Notes: generated from the letters alone by a model not told the origin. Positions 52,286 through 62,846 are shown, numbered from the stretch's first letter. The stretch: DNA of 64,000 nucleotides from Allorhizobium undicola ORS 992 = ATCC 700741 (GCF_000621665.1 NZ_JHXQ01000002.1:248001-312000); one strand, 5' to 3'. Translations and numbers: made by a program.

Positions 52286-52966
52286 TCAGGTTTTGGGGGG
52301 CAGGCTGATGCTTTGCGCCTGGGCCTTCCACTCCGGCATGACGAGGCCGCCGGACAAAAGCAGTTTTGCCGCCTCTTCCGGCGTCATGTCCAGCAGCTTG
52401 AGCTTGCTGCGCGGCACGAACATGAGAAAGCCTGCGGTGGGAACCGGCGTGGGCGGCATGAAGACGGCCACCATTTCATCGCCATCCTCGTTGAGGCGGG
52501 CGGCAATTTCCCCGGAGGCTTCCGTGGCGATAAACACCAGAACCCAACTGCCGGGATGGGGAAATTCGACGAGGCCGACCTTTTTGAAGGAGTTGGACTG
52601 CTCCTTCAGCACGGATTCAAAAATTTGCTTCACGCTTTTGTAGATGGAGCGTACCAGCGGCATCCGCTGCACGATGCGCTCGCCAAAATCCACGATGGAG
52701 CGGCCGATCAGGTTGGTGCCGAGAAAGCCGATCAGCGTGATGGTGAAGACGGCGATGAACAGCCCCACGCCCGGAACGTAATATTTCAGATAATTTTCAG
52801 GGTTGTAGCGCGCCGGAATATAGGGCGTGACCCAGCTATCGGCCCAGTTGATGAAGGTCCAGGTCAGCCAGAGCGTGATGGTGATCGGCGCGCAGATGAC
52901 CAGACCAGTGAGAAAATTGTTCCTGAGCCGCATGGCAAAGGAGGGCTTGGTCACGGGCGGGGTCAT
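52286..52966 (-). CDS. DUF502 inner membrane protein
   Basis: A 226-residue protein with two membrane helices (FLTGLVICAPITITLWLTW and YVPGVGLFIAVFTITLIGFL) and a soluble C-terminal domain containing GERIVQRMPLVRSIYKSVKQ and VAVFMPPTPVPTAGFLMFVP, the DUF502 hallmarks. The ATG at 52966 has CGGAG upstream. The family occurs widely in bacteria and plants; its molecular function is not established. Confidence 0.87.
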   Translation of the reverse strand: MTPPVTKPSFAMRLRNNFLTGLVICAPITITLWLTWTFINWADSWVTPYIPARYNPENYLKYYVPGVGLFIAVFTITLIGFLGTNLIGRSIVDFGERIVQRMPLVRSIYKSVKQIFESVLKEQSNSFKKVGLVEFPHPGSWVLVFIATEASGEIAARLNEDGDEMVAVFMPPTPVPTAGFLMFVPRSKLKLLDMTPEEAAKLLLSGGLVMPEWKAQAQSISLPPKT

Positions 52967-53059
52967 GTCACTCCGTTTGTTAGGCTTTATCAAAGGGAAT
53001 CAGAATCACGAAAACCCTGAGAAGAAATAGTGCGGCGGAAGCGGGACAATAACAAGCAA

Positions 53060-53089
53060 AGACCCGATCACGAAACCGAAACCGGGTCT
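53060..53089 (-). terminator. Terminator after glmS
   Basis: On the minus strand, stem AGACCCG / CGGGTCT with a 16-base loop, then TTTGCTTGTT. It lies 12 bases after the glmS stop. Confidence 0.65.
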
Positions 53090-53100
53090 CACCTTCAGGT

Positions 53101-54927
53101 TTATTCAACCGTCACCGATTTTGCCAGGTTGCGGGGCTGATCGACGTCGGTGCCCATGAACACGGCGGTATGATAGGCCAGAAGCTGAACGGGCAGCGAG
53201 AACACCATTGGCGCGATGATTTCGTCCACCGTGGGCAGGACGATGGTGGCCATGGTGTCGAGCTTCGAGGCCGCCGCCCCCTTTTCATCGGTGATGAAAA
53301 TGATGCGACCGCCACGGGCCGCCACTTCCTGCATGTTGGACACGGTTTTTTCGAAGAAGCGATCATGCGGCGCAATGACGATCACCGGCATGTTCTCGTC
53401 GATCAGGGCGATCGGCCCATGCTTCAACTCTCCGGCGGCATAACCTTCGGCGTGGATATAGGAGATTTCCTTGAGCTTCAGCGCGCCTTCCAGCGCCAGC
53501 GGATAGCTGGTTCCGCGGCCGAGATAAAGAACGTCCTTGAACTTGGATAGCTCGCGGGAAAGGCCCTCGATCTGCGGCTGGATGCGGTTGAGAACGGCGC
53601 TCATGATGCGGGGCATCTCTGCCAGATGCCGCACCATCGTCTTTTCATTGGCCTCGTCGATCAAGCCCCGCGCCTTGCCTGCGGCTACGGCCAGCGAGGC
53701 CAGAACCGCAAGCTGGCAGGTAAAGGCCTTGGTGGAGGCCACGCCGATTTCCGGCCCGGCCATGATGGGGAAAATTGCATCGGCCTCGCGGGCGATGGAG
53801 GATTCGCGCACATTGACGATGGCGCCGATCTTCAGGCCCGCCTCGCGGCAATAGCGCAGCGATGCCAGCGTGTCGGCGGTTTCGCCCGATTGCGAAATGA
53901 AGAAGGCGGCCTGATCCGTTGAAAGCGGCATTTCCCGGTAGCGGAATTCCGACGCCACATCGATTTCCACCGGCAGGCGGGCATAGCGTTCGAACCAGTA
54001 TTTGGCCGTGAGGCCTGCCAGATAGGCCGTGCCGCAAGCGGAAATGGCAAGCCCGCGCAAAGCCTTGAAATCAATGACGTTATCGGAAGTCTTCACGCGG
54101 TGGTCGGCCAGATCGACATAATGCGAGAGCGCGTGGGAAATCACCTCCGGCTGCTCGTAGATTTCCTTTTCCATGAAATGGCGATGGTTGCCCTTGTCCA
54201 CCACGAAGGCGCTGGCCTGCGAAATCTGCCGCTGCCGCTTGACGGGCTTGCCGGCATAGTCGGTGACTTCGGCGCCCTGGCGATCGATCACCGCGAAATC
54301 CCCATCCATCAGATAGGAGATGTCGTTGGTGAAGGGCGAAAGCGCAATGGCATCGGAACCCAGGAACATTTCACCCCGGCCGTAACCGATGGCAAGCGGC
54401 GGCCCGAAGCGACCGGCATAAAGATGGTCGGCATCATCGGCAAACATCACCACCAGCGCATAGGCCCCGGTAATACGGTTCAGCATCGCAAGCATGGCGG
54501 CTTTGGCATCCATGCCCTCGCGGCGAAAGCGGGCCAGAAGCTGCGCCACGACTTCCGTATCGGTCTGCGTGGTGAAAACGGCGCCCTCGGCGGTCAACTC
54601 GTCCCGCAATTCGGAGAAATTCTCGATAATGCCGTTATGCACAACCGCAACGCCATCGACGAAATGCGGATGAGCATTGGTTTCGTTCGGTACGCCGTGG
54701 GTGGCCCAACGGGTATGGGCAATGCCAAGCGTGCCGGGCAGGGGCTCTTCGGAAAGCTTCTTTTCCAGGTTGAACAGCTTGCCCTCGGCGCGGCAGCGTT
54801 CGAGTTTTCCGTCCACCAGAGTCGCGACGCCTGCGGAATCATAGCCCCGGTATTCCAGCCGCTTCAGCGCATCCACCAGACGCTCCGCCACCGGCTGATT
54901 GCCAGCAATCCCAACGATTCCGCACAT
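53101..54927 (-). CDS. glmS: Glutamine--fructose-6-phosphate aminotransferase
   Basis: Makes glucosamine-6-phosphate from fructose-6-phosphate and glutamine, the first step toward UDP-GlcNAc. The 608-residue product starts MCGIVGIAGNQ, whose Cys2 becomes the N-terminal nucleophile of the glutaminase domain; this fixes the start at 54927, with AAGGAG upstream. The two SIS isomerase domains include ISACGTAYLAG and FISQSGETADTLASL, and the end PRNLAKSVTVE is typical. It follows glmU on the same strand with a gap of about 120 bases. Confidence 0.97.
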   Translation of the reverse strand: MCGIVGIAGNQPVAERLVDALKRLEYRGYDSAGVATLVDGKLERCRAEGKLFNLEKKLSEEPLPGTLGIAHTRWATHGVPNETNAHPHFVDGVAVVHNGIIENFSELRDELTAEGAVFTTQTDTEVVAQLLARFRREGMDAKAAMLAMLNRITGAYALVVMFADDADHLYAGRFGPPLAIGYGRGEMFLGSDAIALSPFTNDISYLMDGDFAVIDRQGAEVTDYAGKPVKRQRQISQASAFVVDKGNHRHFMEKEIYEQPEVISHALSHYVDLADHRVKTSDNVIDFKALRGLAISACGTAYLAGLTAKYWFERYARLPVEIDVASEFRYREMPLSTDQAAFFISQSGETADTLASLRYCREAGLKIGAIVNVRESSIAREADAIFPIMAGPEIGVASTKAFTCQLAVLASLAVAAGKARGLIDEANEKTMVRHLAEMPRIMSAVLNRIQPQIEGLSRELSKFKDVLYLGRGTSYPLALEGALKLKEISYIHAEGYAAGELKHGPIALIDENMPVIVIAPHDRFFEKTVSNMQEVAARGGRIIFITDEKGAAASKLDTMATIVLPTVDEIIAPMVFSLPVQLLAYHTAVFMGTDVDQPRNLAKSVTVE

Positions 54928-55045
54928 GCCATTCTCCTTCTGCACCGGATAAGGTCCTCCGGCGCGGATAGTCCTATCGTCTCCGCAGCATTTCGCAACT
55001 GCGGGAACAGTCAATTTCAATTTCGTATCGTTACGAAATGCAGCG

Positions 55046-56410
55046 TTACCTTTTATTACCCTTTTTCGCCGCCTTGAGCGCCAGATTGCGCTCGCGCATG
55101 ACGGGTGCACGCTCAGGCTTGACCTCCTGCCGCGCCCTTCCAAGCGCCAGCGCATCGGCGGGAACGTCCTGCGTAATCACGCTGCCGGAGCCGACGATTG
55201 CGCCGTCGCCAACGCTGACGGGGGCGACCAGCGCCGTATTGGAGCCGATAAAGGCATGGGCGCCGATATGGGTTTCATGCTTGTTCACGCCGTCGTAATT
55301 GCAGGTGATCGTGCCTGCGCCAATATTGGTTTCCGCGCCGATGAAGGCATCGCCAATATAGGTGAGGTGGTTGATCTTGGCGCCCTTGCCAATTTCGGCC
55401 TTTTTCACCTCACAGAAATTGCCGACCTTGGAGCCTTCCGCCAGATTGGCGCCGGGGCGCAGGCGCGCAAACGGCCCGACCGTGGCGCCGGAGGCGACAT
55501 ACGCGCCTTCCAGATGCGAAAAGGCATGGATGATTGCGCCGCTTTCCACGGTGACGCCCGGACCGAAAACGACGTTCGGCTCGATCACAACGTCCTGGCC
55601 GATCACCGTGTCGTGGGCCAGAAACACGGTTTCCGGTGCGATCATGGTTACACCCGAAACCATGATGTCGTGGCGTCGTCTTTCCTGCCAGAGCCGTTCG
55701 ATAATCGCCAGTTCCGCGCGGTTGTTGCAGCCGGCAAGCTCGGATTCCGGCGCATCGACGGCAACGGCGCGGCCACCCAGCGAGCGGGCGATTTCGACGA
55801 GATCGGTCAGGTAATATTCGCCCTTGGCATTGCTGTTGCCGATGCGCGACAGAAGATCCAGCGCCTTGCGGCCGTCTATTGCCATCAGGCCGCTATTGCA
55901 CCGGGTAATGCGGCGCTCGTCCTCGCTTGCATCCTTTTCCTCGCGGATGGCGACGAGTTCGCCCCCTTCCACCAAAAGCCGTCCGTAGCCGGTGGGCGAG
56001 GCTGTGTGAAAGCCGATGACGGCGAGATCGTTGCCCTCGGCCAGCGCGGCGCGCGCGGCCTTGAGCGGTGCTTCGGTAATCAGCGGGGCGTCGCCATAGG
56101 CCACGAGAATATCGTCATAGCCGCGCTCGATCGCCTCGCGCGCGGTCAGAACCGCATGGCCGGTGCCAAGCCGTTCCTTTTGCAGGAAGGGGGTAACATT
56201 CAGTCCGCCCTGGCTTGCGGCCTTCGTCACCGCGTCGGCATCGCGTCCCACGACGATCGCGGTATCGGTCACGCCGCTGGCGGCGACGGCCTTCATCACA
56301 TGTGCGATCATCGGCAGGCCTGCTACGGGATGCAGAACCTTCGACATGGAAGATTTCATGCGGGTGCTGTCACCGGCAGCGAGGATAATGGCAAGACAGG
56401 TGCGCGACAT
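55046..56410 (-). CDS. glmU: Bifunctional GlcNAc-1-phosphate uridylyltransferase / glucosamine-1-phosphate acetyltransferase
   Basis: The last two steps to UDP-GlcNAc. Residues 1 to about 230 form the uridylyltransferase, with [15 protein letters not shown] as the nucleotide-binding loop (Asp where many homologues have Gly or Lys). The remainder is a left-handed beta-helix of hexapeptide repeats ending in the acetyltransferase active region ([18 protein letters not shown]). Length 454, normal. It lies upstream of glmS in a probable operon. Confidence 0.96.
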   Translation of the reverse strand: MSRTCLAIILAAGDSTRMKSSMSKVLHPVAGLPMIAHVMKAVAASGVTDTAIVVGRDADAVTKAASQGGLNVTPFLQKERLGTGHAVLTAREAIERGYDDILVAYGDAPLITEAPLKAARAALAEGNDLAVIGFHTASPTGYGRLLVEGGELVAIREEKDASEDERRITRCNSGLMAIDGRKALDLLSRIGNSNAKGEYYLTDLVEIARSLGGRAVAVDAPESELAGCNNRAELAIIERLWQERRRHDIMVSGVTMIAPETVFLAHDTVIGQDVVIEPNVVFGPGVTVESGAIIHAFSHLEGAYVASGATVGPFARLRPGANLAEGSKVGNFCEVKKAEIGKGAKINHLTYIGDAFIGAETNIGAGTITCNYDGVNKHETHIGAHAFIGSNTALVAPVSVGDGAIVGSGSVITQDVPADALALGRARQEVKPERAPVMRERNLALKAAKKGNKR

Positions 56411-56477
56411 GGCAAGGCCTCCGTAAAATCAGCTTCCGCGCAGCTACCATGGGCCTTGCCCGATCCGCAAGGGCAGC

Positions 56478-57404
56478 TCAGCCCCCGTCCTGCCGAGGAA
56501 GGGCGGCGACGGGAGAGGAGGTTACGGAATGCGGCAGCGTTACCCCGCGCTTCTTCTCCCGCGTAATGGTAATCAATCCGGACCCGATGATGAGCAAAAT
56601 ACCGAACAGCATGGGCTTATCCACGCTGTCGCCGAAGATGGTGTAGCCGAAGAGAATCGCCCACAGCATCTGGCTGTACTGGATCGGCCCCAGCGATGCC
56701 GCCGGGGCATGGCGCGCGGCCAGCATCATCAGCACGGTTGCGAGCGCCGCAAACAGCCCGTAGGCGGCGATATAGGCCCAGTCGAATATTTCCGGCCAGC
56801 GGAAATTTGGCAACATGGCCAGGCCGCAAAGAGCAAGTGTGCCGAGTATTCCCGCGCCGTAAAGCGAAATGCCTTTTTCGTGCGGGCCAATGGCCCGGTA
56901 AGTCACGATGGAAATCGCCCCGCCCAGTCCGCCCATGACGGCGCCGAAATGCCCTATGGACAATTCGCGAAAGCCCGGCCGAAGCACGACAAGCACGCCG
57001 AGAAAGCCAAGGAGCACCGCACTCCAGCGACGAAAGCCGACCTGCTCTTTCAGAAACACAACGGACATGACTGTCACGAAGGAGGGCAGAAGAAAGATCA
57101 GGCAGAAGGCTTCCGCCATGGAAAGATGCGTAAAGGCCACAACAGCGCCAGCCGTGCCGCCGGCAGAGGCTGCGAAGCGCAACAGCCAGAGTGGTCGGCT
57201 GGTCGTTTTCACCATGTCGATAAGGCGATCACCACCCTTCATCAGGAAGGGCAGGGCGCAAAGCCCGAACAAGGCCCCCAGAAAGGCAGACTGGAAGGAG
57301 CCAACCCGCCCGTCCACGAGCTTTACGCTGGCATCGGAAACGGCATAGGCCGCAAAGGATGCGAAACCGAATGCAAGGCCGCGATAAGAGCGATCCTCCG
57401 TCAT
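56478..57404 (-). CDS. EamA/DMT-family transporter
   Basis: A 308-residue membrane protein with about ten hydrophobic helices in two EamA repeats (first ends VSVVFLKEQVGFRRW; second ends AILFGYTIFGDSVDKPMLFG). The family exports amino acids or other metabolites; the substrate cannot be told. It lies 67 bases upstream of glmU on the same strand and may share a transcript. Confidence 0.88.
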   Translation of the reverse strand: MTEDRSYRGLAFGFASFAAYAVSDASVKLVDGRVGSFQSAFLGALFGLCALPFLMKGGDRLIDMVKTTSRPLWLLRFAASAGGTAGAVVAFTHLSMAEAFCLIFLLPSFVTVMSVVFLKEQVGFRRWSAVLLGFLGVLVVLRPGFRELSIGHFGAVMGGLGGAISIVTYRAIGPHEKGISLYGAGILGTLALCGLAMLPNFRWPEIFDWAYIAAYGLFAALATVLMMLAARHAPAASLGPIQYSQMLWAILFGYTIFGDSVDKPMLFGILLIIGSGLITITREKKRGVTLPHSVTSSPVAALPRQDGG

Positions 57405-57599
57405 TGCGCTTTATCCCGGCACAAGCCGCGAGAGGGAAGGGAAGGCTTTTGCAATAACGACATGGATCAATCCGAAGATGTGGGGCCGCGCCCGCGACGA
57501 GCGGGCGAATCTGAAGATCGTTCCCCGATTAGGATGATTGTTGCCGTGTTGCAAAAGCATTTTTTGCAATGCGCAAATTTTGCCGCAGGTGCGAAGGTC

Positions 57600-58271
57600 T
57601 CAGTTCAGGCCGGAAAGATGTTTTGCCTTTTCGGCGGCAATTTCGCGGAAAGCTCCGGCCAGCACCTGCGGCGGTTGCGCGCCGCTGACGGCATATTGCT
57701 GGTCGATGATGAAAAAGGGAACGCCATTCACGCCCATTTGCTGCGCGGCGTCGATTTCGGAAAGGATGGTGTCCTTATCGGCATCGCTTTTCAGCAATTG
57801 CTCGATGACCTTGCGTTGCAGCCCGGCGGCGGCGGCAATATCCAGCAGCACGGCATGATCGCCGACATTGAGACCCTGCTCGAAATTTGCCTTGAACAGG
57901 CTGGAAACGACGGCATCCTGCGCCTCGCGGTTTTCGGTGCCCGCCCAGTGGATCAGACGGTGCGCATCCAGCGTGTTGGGTCCGACGCGGATGGCGGCAA
58001 AGTCAAAAGCAATGCCGACCTCCCTGCCAAGCTCCGTCAGGGACGCATGGGCCTGATCCATCTTTTCCTTGCCGCCCAGTTTTTTGGCCAGCTCAACCTG
58101 CTGGTCCACGCCCTCCGGCGGATAGTCCGGATTGAGCCGGTAGGGCCGCCAGTTGATGTCGATGCTGACCTCGTCCTGCACTTCGGCAATGGCCAGATCC
58201 AGCCGCGCCTTGCCCAGATAACACCAGGGACAAACGACGTCCGACACGAGATCGATGGTAATTCTTTGCAT
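57600..58271 (-). CDS. FrnE-like DsbA-family oxidoreductase
   Basis: A 223-residue cytoplasmic thioredoxin-fold protein of the DsbA/FrnE (2-hydroxychromene-2-carboxylate isomerase-like) group. The redox motif is VVCPWCYLGK (CPWC) near residue 13, and the cis-Pro loop is MGVNGVPFFIIDQQYAVSGA. It has no signal peptide. The ATG at 58271 follows AGGAGA. Homologues are linked to redox stress tolerance. Confidence 0.9.
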   Translation of the reverse strand: MQRITIDLVSDVVCPWCYLGKARLDLAIAEVQDEVSIDINWRPYRLNPDYPPEGVDQQVELAKKLGGKEKMDQAHASLTELGREVGIAFDFAAIRVGPNTLDAHRLIHWAGTENREAQDAVVSSLFKANFEQGLNVGDHAVLLDIAAAAGLQRKVIEQLLKSDADKDTILSEIDAAQQMGVNGVPFFIIDQQYAVSGAQPPQVLAGAFREIAAEKAKHLSGLN

Positions 58272-58384
58272 GACAATCTCCTGCCTGCCGTTTTCAGAGC
58301 TTTCGTTCGAGGGCTCTTTATTGGGGATTTGACCTCGGCGTGCAAGCCCCGCGCAGGGTGCGTCGTGGATGAACGGCGTTCGTA

Positions 58385-60127
58385 ATGGCGAAGCTTGGTG
58401 AATTGCTGATGGACGCGCAAACGCTGTATCGTGACGGATGCTTTCAGGCAGCCGCTGATATTCTGGAAGCGGAAAGGGCGCAGGCGCCGCTCTCACTCCC
58501 GAATACGCTGATCCTCGCGCAATGCCGGGCAAAGCTTGGGCAGCCCGCTGACGCCGCCCGCCATTTCGGCGAGGCGGCCGATCTGCCGGGGGCGGAGCGG
58601 AAATTGCTGCTGACGCTGGCGATGACCATGATGCGGCAGGCGGGAAGGAATGCCGATGCCTTCCCTTACGCGGCAGGCCTTATCGAAATGGATCCGCTGG
58701 ATGAGAAGGCGATTGCCCTTTACCGCCACATCCTGCACCGGCGGCTGGATATTGACGAAAAGCGCAAATCGAATGCAACGCTGCGTGCGGCACTGGCCAG
58801 TGGAAGCGAATTTGCCGCGCAGGTCGAAAATCCGCTGGAAAATCTCTACTGGTGCGGGGACGAAGCCCTCAATGCCGCCGTGCGCCGGTTTCAGGGAGGC
58901 GCCTCCTTCACCGAAGAGTCGCGGCAATCCCGTCGCAGCCGTCCGCACCGCTTCCACCACCCGCTACGCATCGGGTATCTCTCGGCGGATTTTTCCGATA
59001 TTCACGCCACCATGATCCTTTTACAGGGCGTGATCGACTGCCACGATCCGCAACGGGTGGACGTCCGGCTGTTCTGCATCACCCCGGAGGCGCTTCGCAA
59101 GGCCGATCACGATTTTCGCAAGCGCCATGAGGACAAGATCATCGATCTTGCGGGCCTGTCGGATGAGGAGGCGCATCGGTGCATCCGCGCCGAAGAAATC
59201 GATATTCTCGTGGATCTGAAGGGGCATACGATGGATGCACGCCCCAATATCGTCAACAGCGGCCCCGCACCCATTCAGGTTGCCTATCTGGGGTTTCCGG
59301 GCTCATCGCACGGCATCGATTGCGATTACATCCTCACCGATGCCATTGTAACGCCAGAAACGAGCAAGCCCTTCTACCACGAGAAATTCTGCCTGCTGCC
59401 GGAAAGCTATCAATGCAATGATATGCTGCGCCGGCCACTTCCGATACCTTTGACCCGCGCCCAACTCGGCCTGCCGGAAGATCGTTTCGTTTTTCACTCG
59501 GCCAATGCAGTCCAGAAAATATCGCCCGAAACCTTCGATGCCTGGATGCGGATCCTTATGGCCAATCCAGACAGTGTGCTTCACCTGTTTTGCCCGGATG
59601 AAGATGCGGGAAGGCAATTTCTCGCCGCCGCCGAGGCATCGGGTGTGGCAGGGAACCGTGTCGTGTTTCGCAGACGGTCGAGTTATCAGGATCATCTCGC
59701 CTCGATGCCTGCGGCAGACCTTGCGCTGGACTGTTTTCCCTGGAACGGCCACACCACGACATCGGAACTGCTCTGGATGGGGGTGCCGGTAGTGACGCGG
59801 CGAGGGACAAATTTTGCCTCCCGCGTTTCAGAAAGTCTGCTTCGTGCCATCGGCCTGCCGGAACTGGTTGCCGGGAATGAAAACGACTTCGTCAATCTGG
59901 CCTGCGAGCTTGTGCGCAACCCGGAGAAACTGAATGAATACCGCCGCCGATTGCAGGAAAACCGGCGAATGCAGCCGCTTTTCGACACCCAGCGCTTTGC
60001 CCGGCATCTCGAAAAGGCTTACCGCATGATGGTGGAGCGGGCACAGGCCGGTTTGCCGCCCGATCATTTTGCCGTGCCGCCGGAGCCGCCGCGCACGCTG
60101 CCCTTCACCCTTGGCCGGATTGATTGA
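58385..60127 (+). CDS. SPINDLY/OGT-like glycosyltransferase with N-terminal helical repeats
   Basis: A 580-residue protein of the O-GlcNAc transferase/SPINDLY C-terminal family (GT41). The N-terminal ~170 residues form TPR-like helical pairs (LLMDAQTLYRDGCFQAAADI and CRAKLGQPADAARHFGEAA). The catalytic part starts near RIGYLSADFSDIHATMIL and contains DILVDLKGHTMDARPNI, VAYLGFPGSSHGIDCDYI and LDCFPWNGHTTTSELLWMGV. Bacterial members glycosylate proteins or transfer sugars to unknown acceptors. It is divergent from the FrnE-like gene. Confidence 0.88.
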   Translation: MAKLGELLMDAQTLYRDGCFQAAADILEAERAQAPLSLPNTLILAQCRAKLGQPADAARHFGEAADLPGAERKLLLTLAMTMMRQAGRNADAFPYAAGLIEMDPLDEKAIALYRHILHRRLDIDEKRKSNATLRAALASGSEFAAQVENPLENLYWCGDEALNAAVRRFQGGASFTEESRQSRRSRPHRFHHPLRIGYLSADFSDIHATMILLQGVIDCHDPQRVDVRLFCITPEALRKADHDFRKRHEDKIIDLAGLSDEEAHRCIRAEEIDILVDLKGHTMDARPNIVNSGPAPIQVAYLGFPGSSHGIDCDYILTDAIVTPETSKPFYHEKFCLLPESYQCNDMLRRPLPIPLTRAQLGLPEDRFVFHSANAVQKISPETFDAWMRILMANPDSVLHLFCPDEDAGRQFLAAAEASGVAGNRVVFRRRSSYQDHLASMPAADLALDCFPWNGHTTTSELLWMGVPVVTRRGTNFASRVSESLLRAIGLPELVAGNENDFVNLACELVRNPEKLNEYRRRLQENRRMQPLFDTQRFARHLEKAYRMMVERAQAGLPPDHFAVPPEPPRTLPFTLGRID

Positions 60128-60142
60128 TGGTCGCCACAGCTG

Positions 60143-61951
60143 TCATTGGGCTGCGGCATTCCACCATGTGGCAAGCTGGTAGCCCAGGAGTGGGGTGAGG
60201 TCAGGACGGCCAATGCGCTTCCACCGGGCCACCCATTGATCCGGGCTGTAGTAGAGCGGTACCAGATAATGACCGGCAACAAGCAGCCGGTCCAGCGCGC
60301 GGACGCTGGCCTGAAAATCCTCCTGCGCGCGGGCATTGACCATTGCGGTCAGAACACGGTCTATTTCCGGGCTTGCGGTGCCTGCGTAATTGAAGCTGCC
60401 CGGCTGGTCGCGTGAGGCGGAACTCCAGCGGTTGAACTGCTCCATGCCGGGCGACAGGGAGGCCGTGTAGGCCTTGACGATCATGTCATAATCGAAATTG
60501 TTGGATCGGGCCTGATATTGCGCGTCGTCCACCGTTCGAATGGCCATATTGATGCCGATCAGCCGAAGCGTGCGCTGATAGGCAACCGCCATTTTCTCTT
60601 GACCCTCGTTCTGGGTCATCACTTCGAAAGACAGGGCCTTGCCCTGAGCGTCCACCATGCGGCCGTCATTGATGGAATAGCCCGCCTGGCTGAGCAGGGC
60701 GACGGCCTGCCGCAACACGTTGCGGTCCGCGCCGGAGCCGTCAGAAATCGGCAGCGTATAGGTTCCAGCCAGAATTTCCGGCGCGATCTTCTCCTTCGCC
60801 CCACCCAGAATAGCAAGCTCGCGCTCGTCTGCCGCATGACCATAGGCGCCGAGTGCCGAGTTCTGCCAAAAGCTCTGGCTGCGCTTGAAAACATTACCGA
60901 ACAGGTTCTTGTTGACCCATTCGAAATCGAAGGCCAGCGTCAAGGCCTCGCGCACCTTCGCATCGGCAAACACAGCACGGCGGGTGTTGAACACGAAACC
61001 CAGCATGACCGGCGGCTTTTCGGGCGTGAAGCTGTCTCGCACCACATCGCCATTGTTCACGGCGGGAAAATCATAGCCGCGCAGCCAATGGCTCGAATCA
61101 CCCTCCACATAAACATCGACGTCGCCTTTCTTGAAGGCTTCGAACAGCGTGCTTTCCTGAAGGAAGTAATTGATGGTGATTTCATCATAGTTATCGAAAC
61201 CGCGCTTGGCAGGCAGTTCCTTGCCCCAGTAATTTTTGTCCCGCTCATAGGTAATGGCTTCCCCCGGCCTGAAGCTCTTGATTTTGTAGGGGCCGGAGCC
61301 GACCGGGACAGAAAGTGACGTCTGCTCGAACCGGCCGACATCGGTGGCGTGGCGCGGCAATATGGGCGTGGCAAAGGCAATCAGCATGGGTGTTTCGCGA
61401 TCCTGCTTGCCATCGAAGGTGAAACGAACGCTGCGCTCACCCGTTTTTTCCAGCCGCGCTACATTTTTCATGCGGGCGTTGAAGGGCGGGCGGCCCTTTT
61501 CCTTCAGAAGCTGGAAGGTGAAAATCACATCTTCCGGCGTTACGGCCTGTCCGTCGTGCCAGCGCGCTTTCGGGTTGAGGTTGAACTGCACGAAGCTGCG
61601 GGCATCGTCGGTCTCCACGGATTCGGCCAGCAGGCCGTAAAGCGTGTAAGGCTCCCCGGCCGAGCGGGTCATCAGCGTGTCATAGAAGAGATTGCCATAG
61701 TCCGGATCCCAGATGCCGCGTGCGGTGGTGCGCATACCTTTCAGCACGAAGGGATTGAACGAATCAAACGTGCCGACGACGCCATAGGAAATGCGCCCGC
61801 CCTTCTTCACGTCGGGGTTGACGTAGGGGAAGGCCTTGTAATCGGCGGGCAGGGCAGGTTGCCCATACATCGCCATGCCGTGCATGGCCTGCGCCAGCGC
61901 CGGTGAGGCCGACAGGATTGCAACAAGCAGGCCGCAAAGAAAACGCCGCAC
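60143..61951 (-). CDS. YejA-like periplasmic peptide-binding protein (SBP family 5)
   Basis: A 602-residue extracellular solute-binding protein family 5 member with a signal peptide (MRRFLCGLLVAILSASPALA). It contains YGLLAESVETDDARSFVQFN, RWHDGQAVTPEDVIFTFQLL and a C-terminal LVAGHYLVPLYYSPDQWVA. The opening after cleavage (GMAMYGQPALP) fits the YejA branch that binds oligopeptides such as microcin C. No matching permease genes are adjacent, which is unusual for this class unless they lie elsewhere. Confidence 0.88.
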   Translation of the reverse strand: MRRFLCGLLVAILSASPALAQAMHGMAMYGQPALPADYKAFPYVNPDVKKGGRISYGVVGTFDSFNPFVLKGMRTTARGIWDPDYGNLFYDTLMTRSAGEPYTLYGLLAESVETDDARSFVQFNLNPKARWHDGQAVTPEDVIFTFQLLKEKGRPPFNARMKNVARLEKTGERSVRFTFDGKQDRETPMLIAFATPILPRHATDVGRFEQTSLSVPVGSGPYKIKSFRPGEAITYERDKNYWGKELPAKRGFDNYDEITINYFLQESTLFEAFKKGDVDVYVEGDSSHWLRGYDFPAVNNGDVVRDSFTPEKPPVMLGFVFNTRRAVFADAKVREALTLAFDFEWVNKNLFGNVFKRSQSFWQNSALGAYGHAADERELAILGGAKEKIAPEILAGTYTLPISDGSGADRNVLRQAVALLSQAGYSINDGRMVDAQGKALSFEVMTQNEGQEKMAVAYQRTLRLIGINMAIRTVDDAQYQARSNNFDYDMIVKAYTASLSPGMEQFNRWSSASRDQPGSFNYAGTASPEIDRVLTAMVNARAQEDFQASVRALDRLLVAGHYLVPLYYSPDQWVARWKRIGRPDLTPLLGYQLATWWNAAAQ

Positions 61952-62216
61952 TAAAAGCCCTCTTCATAAAGCGAATTTCAGTTTTGCGGCAAATTATCAT
62001 GGCCTGCCGGAAATCCAACAAGAATTGGTATAAAATGGCGCCATGGCGCTTCTTGCCGAAAGAAGCACTGGATATTCGAGGCCTCTCGCTGTAACAGGTG
62101 TCGCCATGCACGCCGGGTCATCTATTTGCCTCATTTGAAACCCAGGGGGAGCAAATGGCACGAACCGGCCCGGACTCTACCGGTTCACAAGCGAATTTCA
62201 GGAGACGGAACCCGTT

Positions 62217-62846
62217 ATGACGTTCATCACCACCAAAGCCGCGCGCGTTGCACTTTCTGCTCTCGTGCTTTCTTCCAGCTTCGCCGGCGTATCTTTTGCG
62301 CAGCAGGCCGGTGGCGATCTGCCGCCGCAGGGTTGGTTCAAGACCTGCGCCAAGCAGGACGATAACGACATCTGCACCGTGCAGAACATCCAGGTGGCCC
62401 AGAACCGCCAGATGATCATTGCCGTTGCCATGATCTCCATCGACGGCAAGGGCGGCAGCCGCAAGATCATGCAGGTTTCCGTGCCCTCCGCACGGATGAT
62501 CGCGCCCGGCGTAGTCATGCAGATCGATGGCGGCAAGGGCCAGAAGCTCGATTACGCCGTTTGCTTCCCGGATCGCTGCACCGCTGAAATTCCGATGACG
62601 GATGCTCTCATTGCCAGCCTGAAAAAGGGCCATGAGGTCGTCTTCACCTCCATGAACTTCCGCCGCGCGCCAAACCCGATCAAGATTTCGCTGGATGGCT
62701 TCACCGGTTCTTACGACGGTCCGGCCATCACGCAGTCGCAGGCGCAGGAGCGCCAGCGTCTGCTGGAAGAAGCGATGCAGAAGAAGAATGAAGAGTCTCA
62801 GAAGGCGCTTGAAGACGCACAGAAGGCTGCAAAGACCGGTCAGTAA
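62217..62846 (+). CDS. IalB-family exported protein
   Basis: A 209-residue exported protein of the invasion-associated locus B family, named after Bartonella IalB. The signal peptide ends near FAGVSFAQQ. The core includes WFKTCAKQDDNDICTVQN and CFPDRCTAEIPMTDALIASL, whose paired cysteines could form disulfides. The C-terminal ~40 residues are Gln/Glu/Lys-rich (AQERQRLLEEAMQKKNEE) and likely coiled coil. AGGAGA lies 11 bases before the ATG. Function is not established outside Bartonella. Confidence 0.88.
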   Translation: MTFITTKAARVALSALVLSSSFAGVSFAQQAGGDLPPQGWFKTCAKQDDNDICTVQNIQVAQNRQMIIAVAMISIDGKGGSRKIMQVSVPSARMIAPGVVMQIDGGKGQKLDYAVCFPDRCTAEIPMTDALIASLKKGHEVVFTSMNFRRAPNPIKISLDGFTGSYDGPAITQSQAQERQRLLEEAMQKKNEESQKALEDAQKAAKTGQ

